A DNA stretch of 41,725 nt from Arachnopeziza araneosa (taxonomy: Eukaryota > Ascomycota > Leotiomycetes > Helotiales > Arachnopezizaceae). Within the stretch, counting starts at the first letter, position 1. Each line of letters starts with the position of its first letter. The DNA is taken from contig QYAI01000213.1 of the NCBI GenBank assembly GCA_003988855.1, positions 1-41,725 on the forward strand. Reading direction: 5' to 3'. Positions 9,974-20,428 of this stretch are shown in pieces. Position numbers and translations under genes: made by a program. The notes under the pieces were generated by a model that was not told the DNA's origin, ran no database searches, and saw only the letters and a program-made list of their open reading frames with translations.

Positions 9974-10197
9974 TGTTAGTATAGGGTGTGTGGAAAACCT
10001 AAGCATGATCACGGGAATAAGTGGAAAAAAGGGCTTGGCGGCATCATCTTTAGTTCTTTCCTAGCTAGTTCCTTTCCTCACCAATACACCACTTTTCCAC
10101 TTCCAGACCAACCTCATTTCTAGTGCCTATGGTTTTCGTGGTAGGATATTTAAATGGGGTACAGACGGTCGCGAAGCGTAGAATTTGAACGACAACA
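9974..10197 (+). repeat. Probable 3' LTR of the Ty3/gypsy element
   Basis: A purine-rich run (GAGGGCGAGAC, 9962-9972) is followed by TGTTAG at 9974. The segment ends ...GACAACA at 10197, giving TGTT...AACA inverted ends over 224 bp. Without a second LTR copy in the window the ends are provisional. Confidence 0.4.
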
Positions 10198-10510
10198 GGC
10201 TTAATGATTTAGATTCAGTCCACACATTTGTTTTTCGTCAAGTGTTCGTGCGCCATTCTTGATTTAATATCAAGCCTCCAAGGTATTCCACCTGCAGCAG
10301 TTGTTAAGTAACCTGGCTAGTTTTGAGGTCGTAGGCTCAGCCACCACGAGCGCAGAATCATGCCGTCCAAGGCTGAGCATCCAAATTTCACTGCCTCATT
10401 GCCGATTCTTAAGAGCTGCACATCTACCTGGTTCTTGAGTTGCAGTGACTTCATCAGAGCTCAAACTTTCTCCTGGTCTTGTTGCCAAGTCCTCCCGTTG
10501 CTGTATCTCA
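10198..10510. other. Short gap between LTR and HET gene
   Basis: No gene, repeat or clear TATA box was seen. It should contain the HET-gene promoter and leader. Confidence 0.4.
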
Positions 10511-12720
10511 ATGGCTTCACGTCCAGGAACGGCCTCATTGGCTCCAGTAGACATATACTCGAGTGTTATACATAGCTGGACACAAATAACTTCGAGAATC
10601 CTATACAAGGGGAACAAAGCAGTCGAAGAAAGCCCAGAGAGCTGTGTCTGCCAACGGTTGAAGAAGACTGTAACTCTACTTGAGATTAAAAAAGCCGCCA
10701 CTGCGGAGTGTGAGCATTGTCAAATCCTTTTCGATAGTGTCGAGCACTTTGTCGCAGCGAAACCGGAGGACTTAAGCTTTGAGTCGTGGTTGGATACGAT
10801 TTCTATCCAGCAAACCGAGAACTCCCGTCTGATTGAAGTGACCCGCAATGAGCCGGTGTGTACGAAATTCAGCGTCGAAATTTTTACTAAAGAAGGTAAT
10901 ATTCTCACCCATACGTGACTAGCGCTCTTCTGATCCTCGAAGTAGAGTATGTCGGATGTGATGCTATTGCGACTGCTGATTTAGTCTCTCAGCCTCTCTC
11001 GACAGAGTTCTTTGACAAGATCCAGGAGTGAGATCATGAGTGTAGGACCAAACACTCCCTCTGCGGTAAAACAAAGTTATCTGCTCGGGAGCATCCGCTA
11101 CTCCTACCGGAAATACCTAGGTGGCGATTGCAGTTACTCTGGGATACGCCGCCACCACTACCAGCTCGAGTTCTTGATGTTGGAGGATATTCGAATGACT
11201 TAATCTGTCTCAAGGAAACAAACGGGTTGCGAGCCGAATATATAACATTAAGTCATTGCTGGGGTCGTGAACAGCCCCTGAAACTCACCAAATCGAGTCT
11301 CAATTGCAGAACAAAAGGAATAGAATGGTCGGAACTCTCGAAAACCTTCCAAGATGCTATTACCATCACCAGAGGCCTTCGGATTAGATACATTTGGATA
11401 GATTCCTTTTGCATTTTGCAGGATGACGAGACTGACAAGAAAATCGAGTTGGCAAAGATGGCCTTGATATACGAGCACTCTTGGTTGACGATAGCAGCCA
11501 CTACCGCGCTCAATGGAACATATGGTTGCTTCCCTGTTTCTAGTTCCGAAGCCCGATTGCGAAATCCTAAGCAGATTCGAGAGCGAAAAACAAATCAACA
11601 AGCAGTTTACGCAAGACAGATGCCAGAAAAGGGTCATGAGGAGCCTGATGAAAAAGCGATAGGGTTTTCCAAATCGAAGCCACTCATGTCTCGTGGGTGG
11701 TGTTTCCAAGAACGCCTCCTTAGTCGGAGAGTGCTCCACATATGTGGCGATGAGATGTTTTGGGAATGTAGTACTCAGATGGAGTGTGAGTGTAAGAGGA
11801 CCCAGATGGATACTTTCAAAGGTTTTTTCGATTGTGTGGTTGTCAATGAAGCCAAGGATAATGTTCTTGTTGAAATATGGGATGGAGTCCTGGCAAGATA
11901 TGTCATTCGGGAGCTAACCTATCAAGAGGATCAACTACGAGCCATTGCTGGCGTTTCGGACAAGTTTGGTGAATATCGTTCTGCTCTTGGGAGTTGCGTT
12001 GTAGGACATTGGGAAGGATTCCTCCTAGCTAGCCTCCTCTGGTTTGTTAGCAGAGACAGTCTTTTCTTCCCTCACGGCCGCACTGACACAATTCCGTCAT
12101 GGTCTTGGGCATCGTTGAGTGGTGCATGGAGTTATGTGCGCGCTCCTATCGAATCTAGGTTTCCTGCTAAAATCTTGTCCGTGTCCTGGCGCAGTCAACC
12201 TGATTCCGAGCCATTGCTAGATCGTCTAGCGATACAAGTTCAAGGCGAGCTTCGCACTGCAAAGTTCAAGTTCACTCGACGTCTCAAAAAGCTCCTATCC
12301 CAATCCCGGCGCAACCCAACAGATCCAGAGACGTCATCAAACCGCCTCTCGATTAAACTACAAGGTCTCTTTCGCCCAGCAAAGCTTGAGTATATCCGTA
12401 GCCACGCTCGTGACTCTTCGATCCACCCTTTCAAGGCACAGAAGCCCCGACTGATAGATCTCGATAGCGGTAATCATTTCGCCGAGGCCTGGGTTGATAC
12501 GGTTCTCGATGCTACAAGCAGACCATTCGAGTCTGGTACCACCGTCTATCTTCTGGAGATACAAGAGGAAGATGTCATGGAAATTATGGGGTGCCGTGGA
12601 CTGATTCTGGCACCGGCAAGCAGAGAATTGGGTAAAGATGTCTTTCAGCGCTTGGGTGTATACCACGGCCAGGTGAAGGATTTTCAAGATTATGAGACTC
12701 GGCAAGTCACATTGATATGA
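10511..12720 (+). CDS. HET-domain (heterokaryon incompatibility) protein, with an in-frame stop
   Basis: Exons 10511-10895 and 10946-12720 (intron GTAATA...AGTAG, 50 bp). The HET domain (PF06985) is clear: PARVLDVGG, YITLSHCWG, TFQDAITITRGLRIRYIWID, SFCILQDD and a C-terminal tail with RGWCFQERLLSRR. A Cys-rich stretch (CVCQRL...CEHCQILFDS) precedes it, as is usual. HET proteins trigger cell death on encountering non-self. At 11029-11031 a TGA falls in frame at codon 157, inside a block typical of the family (C-x3-H-x2-C just after it), where Trp is usual. So this is either a nonsense allele or the TGA is removed by a 93-bp in-frame intron, 11028-11120 (GTGAGA...CCTAG), at the cost of that block. 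ATG 10511 is the first ATG in frame. Confidence 0.85.
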
Positions 12721-13422
12721 TTTTTCTTTGAGTTAAAGATATTGAAAGATATGGATTCAGGGGTTGGTTGGCTTTCTTAGCCACGAGAAATGAAGAGACC
12801 AGGAGCAACTCGTTCAGCAAAATGGTACGTCGTTCAGTCAAGCCATTTTAAGTGGGTGTTCCAGAGGCTACAGGGCTAGGTATATATGAGCATGCTAATA
12901 CCTCCAATGACGAACTCGGGATTTATTCCCACATTTCGCTTATCGTGGTCATTCACACGACTCTTCTTCTCACAATCCTGGAATCGCACGATGATCTTCC
13001 CTTGCAAGGAAATTCCTTCGCCAGCTTCCTGATGTGGCAAGATCCTTACCCTCTCAAAGCCTGTGCTTAGGCAAGAGATGTGGGAGCTGGCCCACCAACC
13101 TCTTGGACCGGTAGTTTCTCCTCGGGCCTCTGCTAAGGCTTGACGGTCAACGTTCTGTTGGTGACATCAGATCCCTTGCGAAAATGCAAATCGCGTTCGG
13201 TTTTTCGTACGGCCATTGGAGCTAGTGCTCCCGGTAGGAACTATATTGTAGCACTCCAACGGTAATATATCTTTCTCTTCTGATTACGAGGTAACCTGGT
13301 CTCATGCAGCTTTCCTTCTTTCTCTGAGATACAGCGTCGTACGGTATGACAGTCTTGGGTTGAGGGTATAATTAACAAGCATCCAATCTTCTCAGTATAG
13401 GATATCTTAGTGACTTCATAAG
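12721..13422. other. Intergenic, nothing recognised
   Basis: Only short unsupported frames were seen. It must hold the HET 3' UTR and the transporter promoter. Confidence 0.4.
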
Positions 13423-15082
13423 ATGTCAGGGGAGTCCAAGGACAAAGGAGGCATTTTGCCCACAGCAGAGTCTGCAAACGTTGCTCGTCAAGATGCGCCG
13501 TCTGCAGAGGTCTCTGGGAAACGACAATCTCTTTCAGACATCTTCACGATTGTGAGTCTGACCACAACTGTACGACATTTACTTGCTGACTTGAGAGATT
13601 GCATCGGGAGTGGCCCTCATCTCAGATGGATACTTCAACAATACCATGACAATGGTCAATGTTCTTCTTGCCAGAGAATATCCCAAACAATACACTGCGA
13701 CTGTAAAGACTCGAGTCTCGAATGCGCTGCTCGTGGGAGAGATATTTGGCCAGATTGTGGTGGGATTGACGTGCGATTACTTGGGACGAAAGTTTGCGAT
13801 TATCACGACAACTTTAATGATTGTGGTGGGAGGAATATTGGCGACTGCTTCAAATGGTTTCACGATAAATGGGTAGGAATAACTAGTCTCCGTGGGACTT
13901 GGCATTGACATTATGGCAGAATGTTTTGGATGATGACTGTAGCTCGAGGTATCATTGGGTTTGGGGTTGGCGGTAGGTTTACAGACTGGCGCTCAAAGAA
14001 GTCAATTCTAATTCAATATAGGAGAATACCCGGCTTCCTCCACCAGCGCGAGCGAAGCAGCAAATGAGCATACACCTAAAAATCGAGGATCCATATTCAT
14101 TCTCGTCACAAATCTCCCTTTGTCGTTCGGAACCCCTCTCGCAGTCTCCATATTTCTCATCGTCTTCTTTGCTTGCCACCAGTCACATTACAGCACAGTA
14201 TGGAGGGTATGTTTCGGGATTGGTGTTCTCTTACCTCTCTCAGTCTTCTACTTTCGAGTCCGGATGCTCAACAGCGTATTATATCGCAAGGGAGCTATCA
14301 AAAAGAACGTTCCGTACAAACTGGTTTTACGATATTACTGGAAATCCCTGATTGGCACAGCAGGTGCATGGTTCCTTTACGACTTTGTTACCTTCCCCAA
14401 TGGCGTTTTCTCAGGGACCATCATCGCATCCGTGATCCCCAAAACATCAACAGATGTAATTGCTCGAACTGCAGAATGGAACTTACTTCTTGGGGCTCTT
14501 GCTCTCCCTGGTGTCTTCCTCGGCGCTTTCCTCTGTGACCGCTTAGGTCGCAAACAGACAATGATGTTGGGATTCTCAGGATACCTGATCTTCGGTCTAA
14601 TTATCGGACTCTCCTACGCGAAAATCACCAAAATTGTTCCCCTCTTCGTCATCTTCTATGGGCTGATGCAAAGCTCCGGAAATCTAGGACCAGGCGACAT
14701 GCTAGGGCTCATCTCTTCCGAAACCTACGCAACTCCAGTGAGAGGAACATGCTATGGAATTTCTGCCGCGGTAGGTAAAACTGGCGCTGCGATTGGAACA
14801 CAGGTTTTTACGCCGATTCAGCTGCATCTAGGGAACCGCTGGACTTTCATCATTGCTGCGATCGTTGGAGTCTTAGGCATTGCGGTGACGTTTTTCTTTG
14901 TGGAGAATTTAACCGGGGAGGATCTTGGGGTGAGGGACTTGGAATTCAAGACGTTCTTGGTGGCGAATGGATGGGTGGGGGAGATGGGGGAGAGTGATCT
15001 TAAAGGTGTGGCTGGGGTGGGTGAGCAGGAGCTTGAGCGGGTCTCCGAGGGAAGTTTTGCTGGTGATGATGGGAAGAAGTAA
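13423..15082 (+). CDS. GIT1: GIT1-like MFS transporter (glycerophosphodiester/phosphate type)
   Basis: Exons 13423-13551, 13598-13872, 13920-13972 and 14022-15082 give 505 residues, the usual MFS length. Introns are 46, 47 and 49 bp. The start reads MSGESKDKGG; the first membrane helix follows at IASGVALISDGYFNNTMTMV. Family signatures are RVSNALLVGEIFGQIVVGL, DYLGRKFAIITTT, GVGGEYPASSTSASEAANE (about 150-169), FLYDFVTFPNGVFSGT and CDRLGRKQTMMLGFSGY. These match fungal GIT1-type glycerophosphoinositol or glycerophosphocholine/H+ symporters of the plasma membrane rather than hexose carriers. The substrate cannot be told from sequence. Twelve membrane helices are expected. It converges on the Gemin2-like gene with a 116-bp gap. 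It looks intact. Confidence 0.92.
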
Positions 15083-15198
15083 GCTAATCTAGAGATCATT
15101 CAAGACATGTTTATGATACCATGAAATTGATTTTCAATTACATGCAGCCTTATGCAATTAGAGCATTGAACGATATCAAAATACCTACTCTACCTACA

Positions 15199-16742
15199 TT
15201 ACAAAAGCTCACCCCAATCTCCTCTAAATTCTAGTAGATCTCTCTGCCCGTACGCCTCGCCAGCTACAGTCAAGATCATGTCAATCATAGCTTGAGCGTT
15301 CCATTTCGGAGCTACGACACGTTCGGGAGTACCTTCTGATTCTGGAACTTGCCGCGGAGGGGGGACTTCAGGCTCCAAATTGATCTCAACAATGATCTCT
15401 TGATCCAAGCTTCCAAGGAGGCGAGCTTTCAGGGCTTCGATGTCCTCTGTTGTTTCTTGAGTACTGGTTAGAGATGGGAGAGCGTTTGAAGCGTCTTGAG
15501 TACCGTTTGGTGAGATACCTTTTGAATAACCCACCTGCTGTTGTGTACTTGGGTCCTTTTTAGAACGAGGAGTTTCTGATTGCAGCGCACTACTTGAGTC
15601 GTCTTCCTGCGTGGTGTCAGCACGTTGTTGAAGAAGACTGGGACCACCCAAAATTCCCTCGGATACACCATCATGATCTGCTTCTGTTTCATCGTAACCC
15701 ATTTCTTCATCAAGAGCCGCGTCCTGATCATCCAATCCGTCGGTTGTGCCTAGATCAATCTCATCCTCATTAACCACATCCAAAATCTCATCTTCCTCGG
15801 AATCTCCATCCATTCCCGCTTCTACCTGTTGAATACCGGCATCCCAATCTCTTCGTTCCTTCAACGCTACACCTACCAGCACAGCCTTCTTTCCCAGATC
15901 CCTGACAACTCCAATTTCTTCGCTCGTCAGAGCGCCTCTATCCGGTAACCTGGCTAGAAGTGACCAAACCCAGCGACTCAAACTAATCTCAACAGGCAAG
16001 TTCCTTTTGAGGACAATTCCTTGAGCAAGTAGGCCCAGTAACCTTAAAACCGTTGCTTTATCCATGCTGGCAACTTGTACTGGTATTGGAGGCGTGTTTC
16101 GCATATACCAGACCCACCATTTGGTGACTTTGCTGGTTAATCGCCCTGCGTGAATAGGATGGTCTCTGTCTAACGCCGCGAGCAGTTCGGATGGCGGTGT
16201 TTGCTGTAACTGAGCACGTAGAGTTCCAAACCGTGATAATATAGAGTCATAGCAGAGTACTTGCTGACTTGGGCCGTAGCTTTCTTCGACCGAATCTGCA
16301 GATTGCAGGTCATTTGAGGCAACGTATGCACCGTCTTCATACCATCCTCTGAAATCTCCTACTCCATCGTTGTAGGGGTCGTAATTGTTAGCGGTAGAAT
16401 CCGCCTTTGGTGCTACCAAGAGATTCGGGATAGTGGTCGCTTCTTGCCTAAGAATTCAAAATCAGCATTGCTCTGTAAAAAATTCTCAGCGAGGCCCCTC
16501 GATATAGCAGAAACAAAAGAGACTCACCTAACAGCTCTAAGATATGCAATGGCATCAAGACCACCGTCATAGTTGATATCATTCTCATCTCCGGAAATTG
16601 CTCCATCATCTAGGCCAGGCAGCGCACTTCGTTGACCATATGTTGGATCTACACGAGCCTCAACAGGTGCTCGAGTGCGTGACTTATTGCTGTAAAGTGC
16701 GGCGGAGGATTCATCTGAGTGTTTTCTTTTCAAAGAATCCAT
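15199..16742 (-). CDS. Gemin2/SIP1-like spliceosomal snRNP assembly protein
   Basis: Exons 16742-16528 and 16447-15199 (intron 80 bp) give 487 residues. The N-terminus has DPTYGQRSALPGL and GLDAIAYLRAVRQEATTIPNLL, the conserved N-terminal Gemin2 block. The middle has HPIHAGRLTSKVTKWWVWYM, MDKATVLRLLGLL and LSRWVWSLLARLPDRGALTS, matching the SIP1 helical domain. Gemin2 binds the Sm D1/D2/F/E/G pentamer during SMN-dependent snRNP assembly (yeast BRR1 is related). Residues about 215-265 are very acidic and about 270-350 are polar and probably disordered; many fungal homologues carry such an insert. The short C-terminal helix (WNAQAMIDMILTVAGEAYGQ...) closes the domain. It is divergent from the F-box gene. 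Confidence 0.85.
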
Positions 16743-17027
16743 GTTGTAAGAACAGTGATGATGTTGGCTAAAGTCTTCCTTCAAACAGAAATTAATGTCA
16801 GCCTTGTGATTAGTCAGCAAGGCCGCTTTAACTTACTGATGTCACCTCTTCTGGAGATTTCATGAACAGCGGCGCCAGAATTACAGCATGACTTTCTCCG
16901 CAAACTTTCAATATCTGAAAGACTGAAGCTCAGTACTCTGGTTGAAGTTTTAAATCCTACATATTTCGTGTTCGGCAGCGATTATTCCTTCGCAGACCCA
17001 ACATCTTCTGGCTCTCGCCATCTAACC
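16743..17027. promoter_or_regulatory. Compact divergent promoter (Gemin2-like / F-box)
   Basis: Only 285 bp separate the two start codons, so both promoters overlap. No convincing TATA box was found. Confidence 0.5.
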
Positions 17028-18272
17028 ATGGCTGCTCTTGATGCTCAAACTAATTGGAATGTAGAAATGTCACAGCCTCTCAGATTAGCATCATCTGTGA
17101 CAGAATCCCACAATCTCCAACCGCCATCTCCAGCGCCTGCCATTATTCTTTCAAGCTCTGCTCGCGAGGTGTTTCTACCATCCGAAATTATCTCACAAAT
17201 TCTCTCATACATACCTCAAAGAGCCTCTGCCCAGCGCACATTCTGGGCCTGTGCCCTCGTCTCCCGAACATGGTATTCTGCAGCAATATCGCTTCTCTAC
17301 GAGAGACCTTACCTTGGAGGAGGGAACTTTAATCAATTTGTGGCAACAGTTTGCCCCTCAAAGAATGCTCATATCCGGCAGTCCGCGCTGGCTGTTCTCG
17401 TTCGCAGGCTTGATATGGGAGAGTTAGTACATAACGCAAGTCGAAGTTTGACTGCGCGACTTTTGAGCAGGGTAAAGGGGAATATGGAAGAATTTATTGC
17501 GCCACAGACCTCTTTTTCAATCAACAGTCTTGCTGCGCTGAGCAAATGCACGAAACTTCGATTATTAAATCTCTCCCTGGTTTCTGCCTCTATCCCAGAC
17601 AAAAATCTATTCCACGCTTTAGAGTCTCTCAAAGATTTGGAAACCTTATTCTTCCCTCGAAGCTCAGGCGCGGAATCAGCTTCGGTTGACGATTTCAAAT
17701 GGCCACCACGTCTACACTCTCTTCATCTCGCAGGTGGTGCCATTGACAGCTTCTTCTTCACTCATTATCTTTCAAGCCTACCTCCCAGTGTTGAAACTCT
17801 CAGTATTCAACATTGTCCCCGCAACACCAAAGCCGGCATGGAGGTCTTCCTTGAAACCATTGGATCTCAACTACGGGAACTCACAATTCGACATCCCATG
17901 CAACATCTCTGGCGTGGCTCTTTAGACAATGTACTTTTTAACTGTCCTAACCTGACAGCACTTCGCATCTCTGCTGATTATATTACGGATCAGATATTTG
18001 CCAAAGCAACGCAAGATTCGGCGCTACGAATTCTAGATCTAGAATGCTCGCCTGTTGCAGACCCTGACGTAGAAATCACGGCAAATGCTATTTTTGAAGC
18101 AGTTGATAATGGCCAGTTGCCTAATCTGCGGAGTGTGAGAGTCAGCTCTAGATTAGCATGGGATGCTACCAAACAAACTAGAGCGGATGCAAAAGATTTG
18201 TCGGATATCTTGGTGGCTTTAGAGACTGAGAAGCCTCTGGATATTCTTGCTGGGGTGTATGTCCTTCAGTAG
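17028..18272 (+). CDS. F-box protein with leucine-rich-repeat-like C-terminus
   Basis: Single exon, 414 residues from ATG 17028 in a good context (ACCATGG); the frame extends upstream only from a GTG. The F-box is at about 47-92: EVFLPSEIISQILSYIPQ, then FWACALVSRTWYSAAISLLY. The rest shows leucine-rich-repeat-like periodicity (LRLLNLSLVSA, LHSLHLAGG, VETLSIQHC, LRELTIRH, LTALRISAD, LRILDLECSP), as in Grr1/FBXL-type proteins. It would dock substrates to an SCF ubiquitin ligase through Skp1. The substrate is unknown. No anomalies. Confidence 0.88.
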   Translation: MAALDAQTNWNVEMSQPLRLASSVTESHNLQPPSPAPAIILSSSAREVFLPSEIISQILSYIPQRASAQRTFWACALVSRTWYSAAISLLYERPYLGGGNFNQFVATVCPSKNAHIRQSALAVLVRRLDMGELVHNASRSLTARLLSRVKGNMEEFIAPQTSFSINSLAALSKCTKLRLLNLSLVSASIPDKNLFHALESLKDLETLFFPRSSGAESASVDDFKWPPRLHSLHLAGGAIDSFFFTHYLSSLPPSVETLSIQHCPRNTKAGMEVFLETIGSQLRELTIRHPMQHLWRGSLDNVLFNCPNLTALRISADYITDQIFAKATQDSALRILDLECSPVADPDVEITANAIFEAVDNGQLPNLRSVRVSSRLAWDATKQTRADAKDLSDILVALETEKPLDILAGVYVLQ

Positions 18273-18744
18273 CTATTCAAGCAAATATCCCACTACACAT
18301 CTGGTATTCCCAAAACTGAGAGGTCATTGAATATGTGCAAAGTTCACATGTTCCAATCTTCCTGTGGCTCACCACAATTTCAGTAATTCGTGGCTCATTT
18401 CCAAGAACCCCACTGTATGATGTATTTGATATTAAAAACAATTCTGAAGATGAAATTCAGGAAATTACTCCAGTCGATGACTCTTGTTTCTATGTATTAT
18501 TGATTGTTTGTTTCTGAGCAAGCTAACCAAGATGTCAAACATGTATTATGCCGGTTATTATTGAAATCTCTGGTAGTGAGCTGTTATTGATCATGCTAGT
18601 AGCTAAACAGTCTCGTAAGAAAGATAGATGATGTTTGGCAGTACTCTTATTTTGATAAGCAATAAGGTGACTCTATCACTTCCTCTATCGTTTACACCTA
18701 TTCTCTCGTGCTGGATAATGCACACTAATTGCAACATCCTTTCG
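18273..18744. other. Convergent intergenic spacer
   Basis: AT-rich; holds 3' ends of the flanking convergent genes. No gene or structured element was seen. Confidence 0.4.
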
Positions 18745-19895
18745 TCAGTACCCTAATAACTGTCTCTTAGCAGCATTCAAATAATCGATGCTTTCATTCA
18801 AGATCTTTCTAGCACGGTCCGTCGTCTCAGGTCCCTGTGTCTTACGCTCCAAGTCGAGTTCCCACATCATAGCCTGGTATGCTTCGGTAATCCTGTGCTC
18901 GTCAGTATCGGCTAACATTATTATTATTTTGCCTACTCTGTCTCAGTTGCTGTTTGTGAGACACCCAGAACAAAACAAGGGTCATCAACAGTGAATATTG
19001 GCTCTGAAATGGAAATTTTAGGGACGCGCTTATCTTGTGATTGCGATACTTGGCTCTGGGTAATTTGTCGACTGTGGTGGGTGTTAGAGACGTCACCGAG
19101 AGCAAGACGACCAGGTTTATGGCGCGCTGCTGGCAGTTGCAATGGAAAAAGCTCTTTCCCCTTGTTGTCTTGGGAATTGGAAAGCATGAATCGAACTGGT
19201 TGACGTTGATCATCTTGCTCCATACTTTCAACCCCAGAAATCAATTTCTTGTCAGCCATGTTACGCCAAGATGAATAATTCGGCTCGCCATAATCAAGTT
19301 CAACGTCATTATGCTCGACGTAATCCCAATCGATCCACCGCTTAGGACGCTTGCCCTTTGAATCAAACTCATGGTTCTCATAATTCCTGTGACCATGTGC
19401 TTTGAGAGGACTCCGGGATCGATACGTTGGTTGGCCTCCTAAGCAAATTGTCTCAGCTTGGACCAAGATTGCGGTTATTTCCACCACATCTTAGAGAAAT
19501 CTTGGCAACTTACCTTTTCCTGGGGATCTTGTTCGAGGTCGATCATTGATGTTTCTATCCTCCATGGTTCGACCTCGAGGTGGGTATTTGTCCGCAAATA
19601 TTCTCTCTTCTCCATGATAGATGCACACTCCACCCACATAGATCGCGCTCCCTGGAGAAGTTTTCAACGCTTGCAACACCATACCCTTCAAAATTGGATC
19701 ATGCTGGAGTCCATGCTTATCGCACCATGCTCGTGTGCCTGCTAGGGGTTCTCCTTTGATATGCTTAATATGCATCCTTCGATTAGGGCAATATCGTTCG
19801 ATATGATTGAATCCGCCACACTCGAAGCATTGCTGCATACCTTGCCGACATTCACCATAATGAAACCGAACGCAATTTGTACAAGCTCTTGGCAT
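18745..19895 (-). CDS. Double zinc-knuckle (CCHC) protein
   Basis: Exons 19895-19514, 19438-18965 and 18911-18745 (introns 75 and 53 bp) give 340 residues. Two N-terminal knuckles are visible: C5-x2-C8-x3-H12-x3-C16 (variant) and C23-x2-C26-x4-H31-x4-C36 (canonical retroviral-type CCHC). Such knuckles bind single-stranded RNA or DNA. A basic RPRTRSPGKG linker and a polar, probably disordered middle follow. The last exon encodes a helical acidic tail (ADTDEHRITEAYQAMMWELD...). This exon is recovered only by splicing out the segment that carries a TAG at 18933; the in-frame join and helical character support it. Full identity was not recognised. It is divergent from the His-Me-finger gene, 533 bp apart. 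Confidence 0.75.
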
Positions 19896-20428
19896 CTAAT
19901 ATAGTCAGCGTTCTTACTATCCTTTGAACATCAAGAAATGGGCCGATTTACTATGACCAAGCTCAACTCAACAACTCCACGATTTACCACTCGGGATCTC
20001 GTCTCCACTTTGGGGGTTCGAAAGCGAGTCGCCGAGTTCAGATAATTGAATGATTATGGAGTGGGAGTGTAAAGTAGCAAGAAACACCCCTTTGATCCTC
20101 CCTTCCAGAATCGTTCCTTCCATTTTCAGCGATCACGTGCAACTACAGCTAGACAGTCAGTCATCTTTTGCCTCGAAACAACCTCTAACATAGAGGTTTG
20201 CTTCCTCTCTAGCACTCAATATCTCTTCGTTCTTTCAATAAACCATCATCTTCGTCCATTCAGCTCACAATTATATGACAATTGGACTTCAAGCTCATGA
20301 TCGAACTTGTTTCTACCGTCAAGGACTCTCACTTCATTGCTCGTACAAGATTTGAGCACTCGTTGCGTTTCATATTCTTTAACTACACAAACCAGTTTCT
20401 TGGCCTTACTTTCAACATCTAAATCACA
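19896..20428. promoter_or_regulatory. Divergent intergenic region (zinc knuckle / His-Me finger genes)
   Basis: It contains both promoters. Pyrimidine-rich tracts precede ATG 20429 and no certain TATA box was seen. A GGTTCGAAAGC word near 20007 resembles a tRNA B box but no tRNA fold surrounds it. Confidence 0.4.

Noticed and set aside
19991..20040. Possible tRNA (GGTTCGAAAGC resembles a B box)
   Set aside because: No matching A box, anticodon arm or acceptor stem around it.
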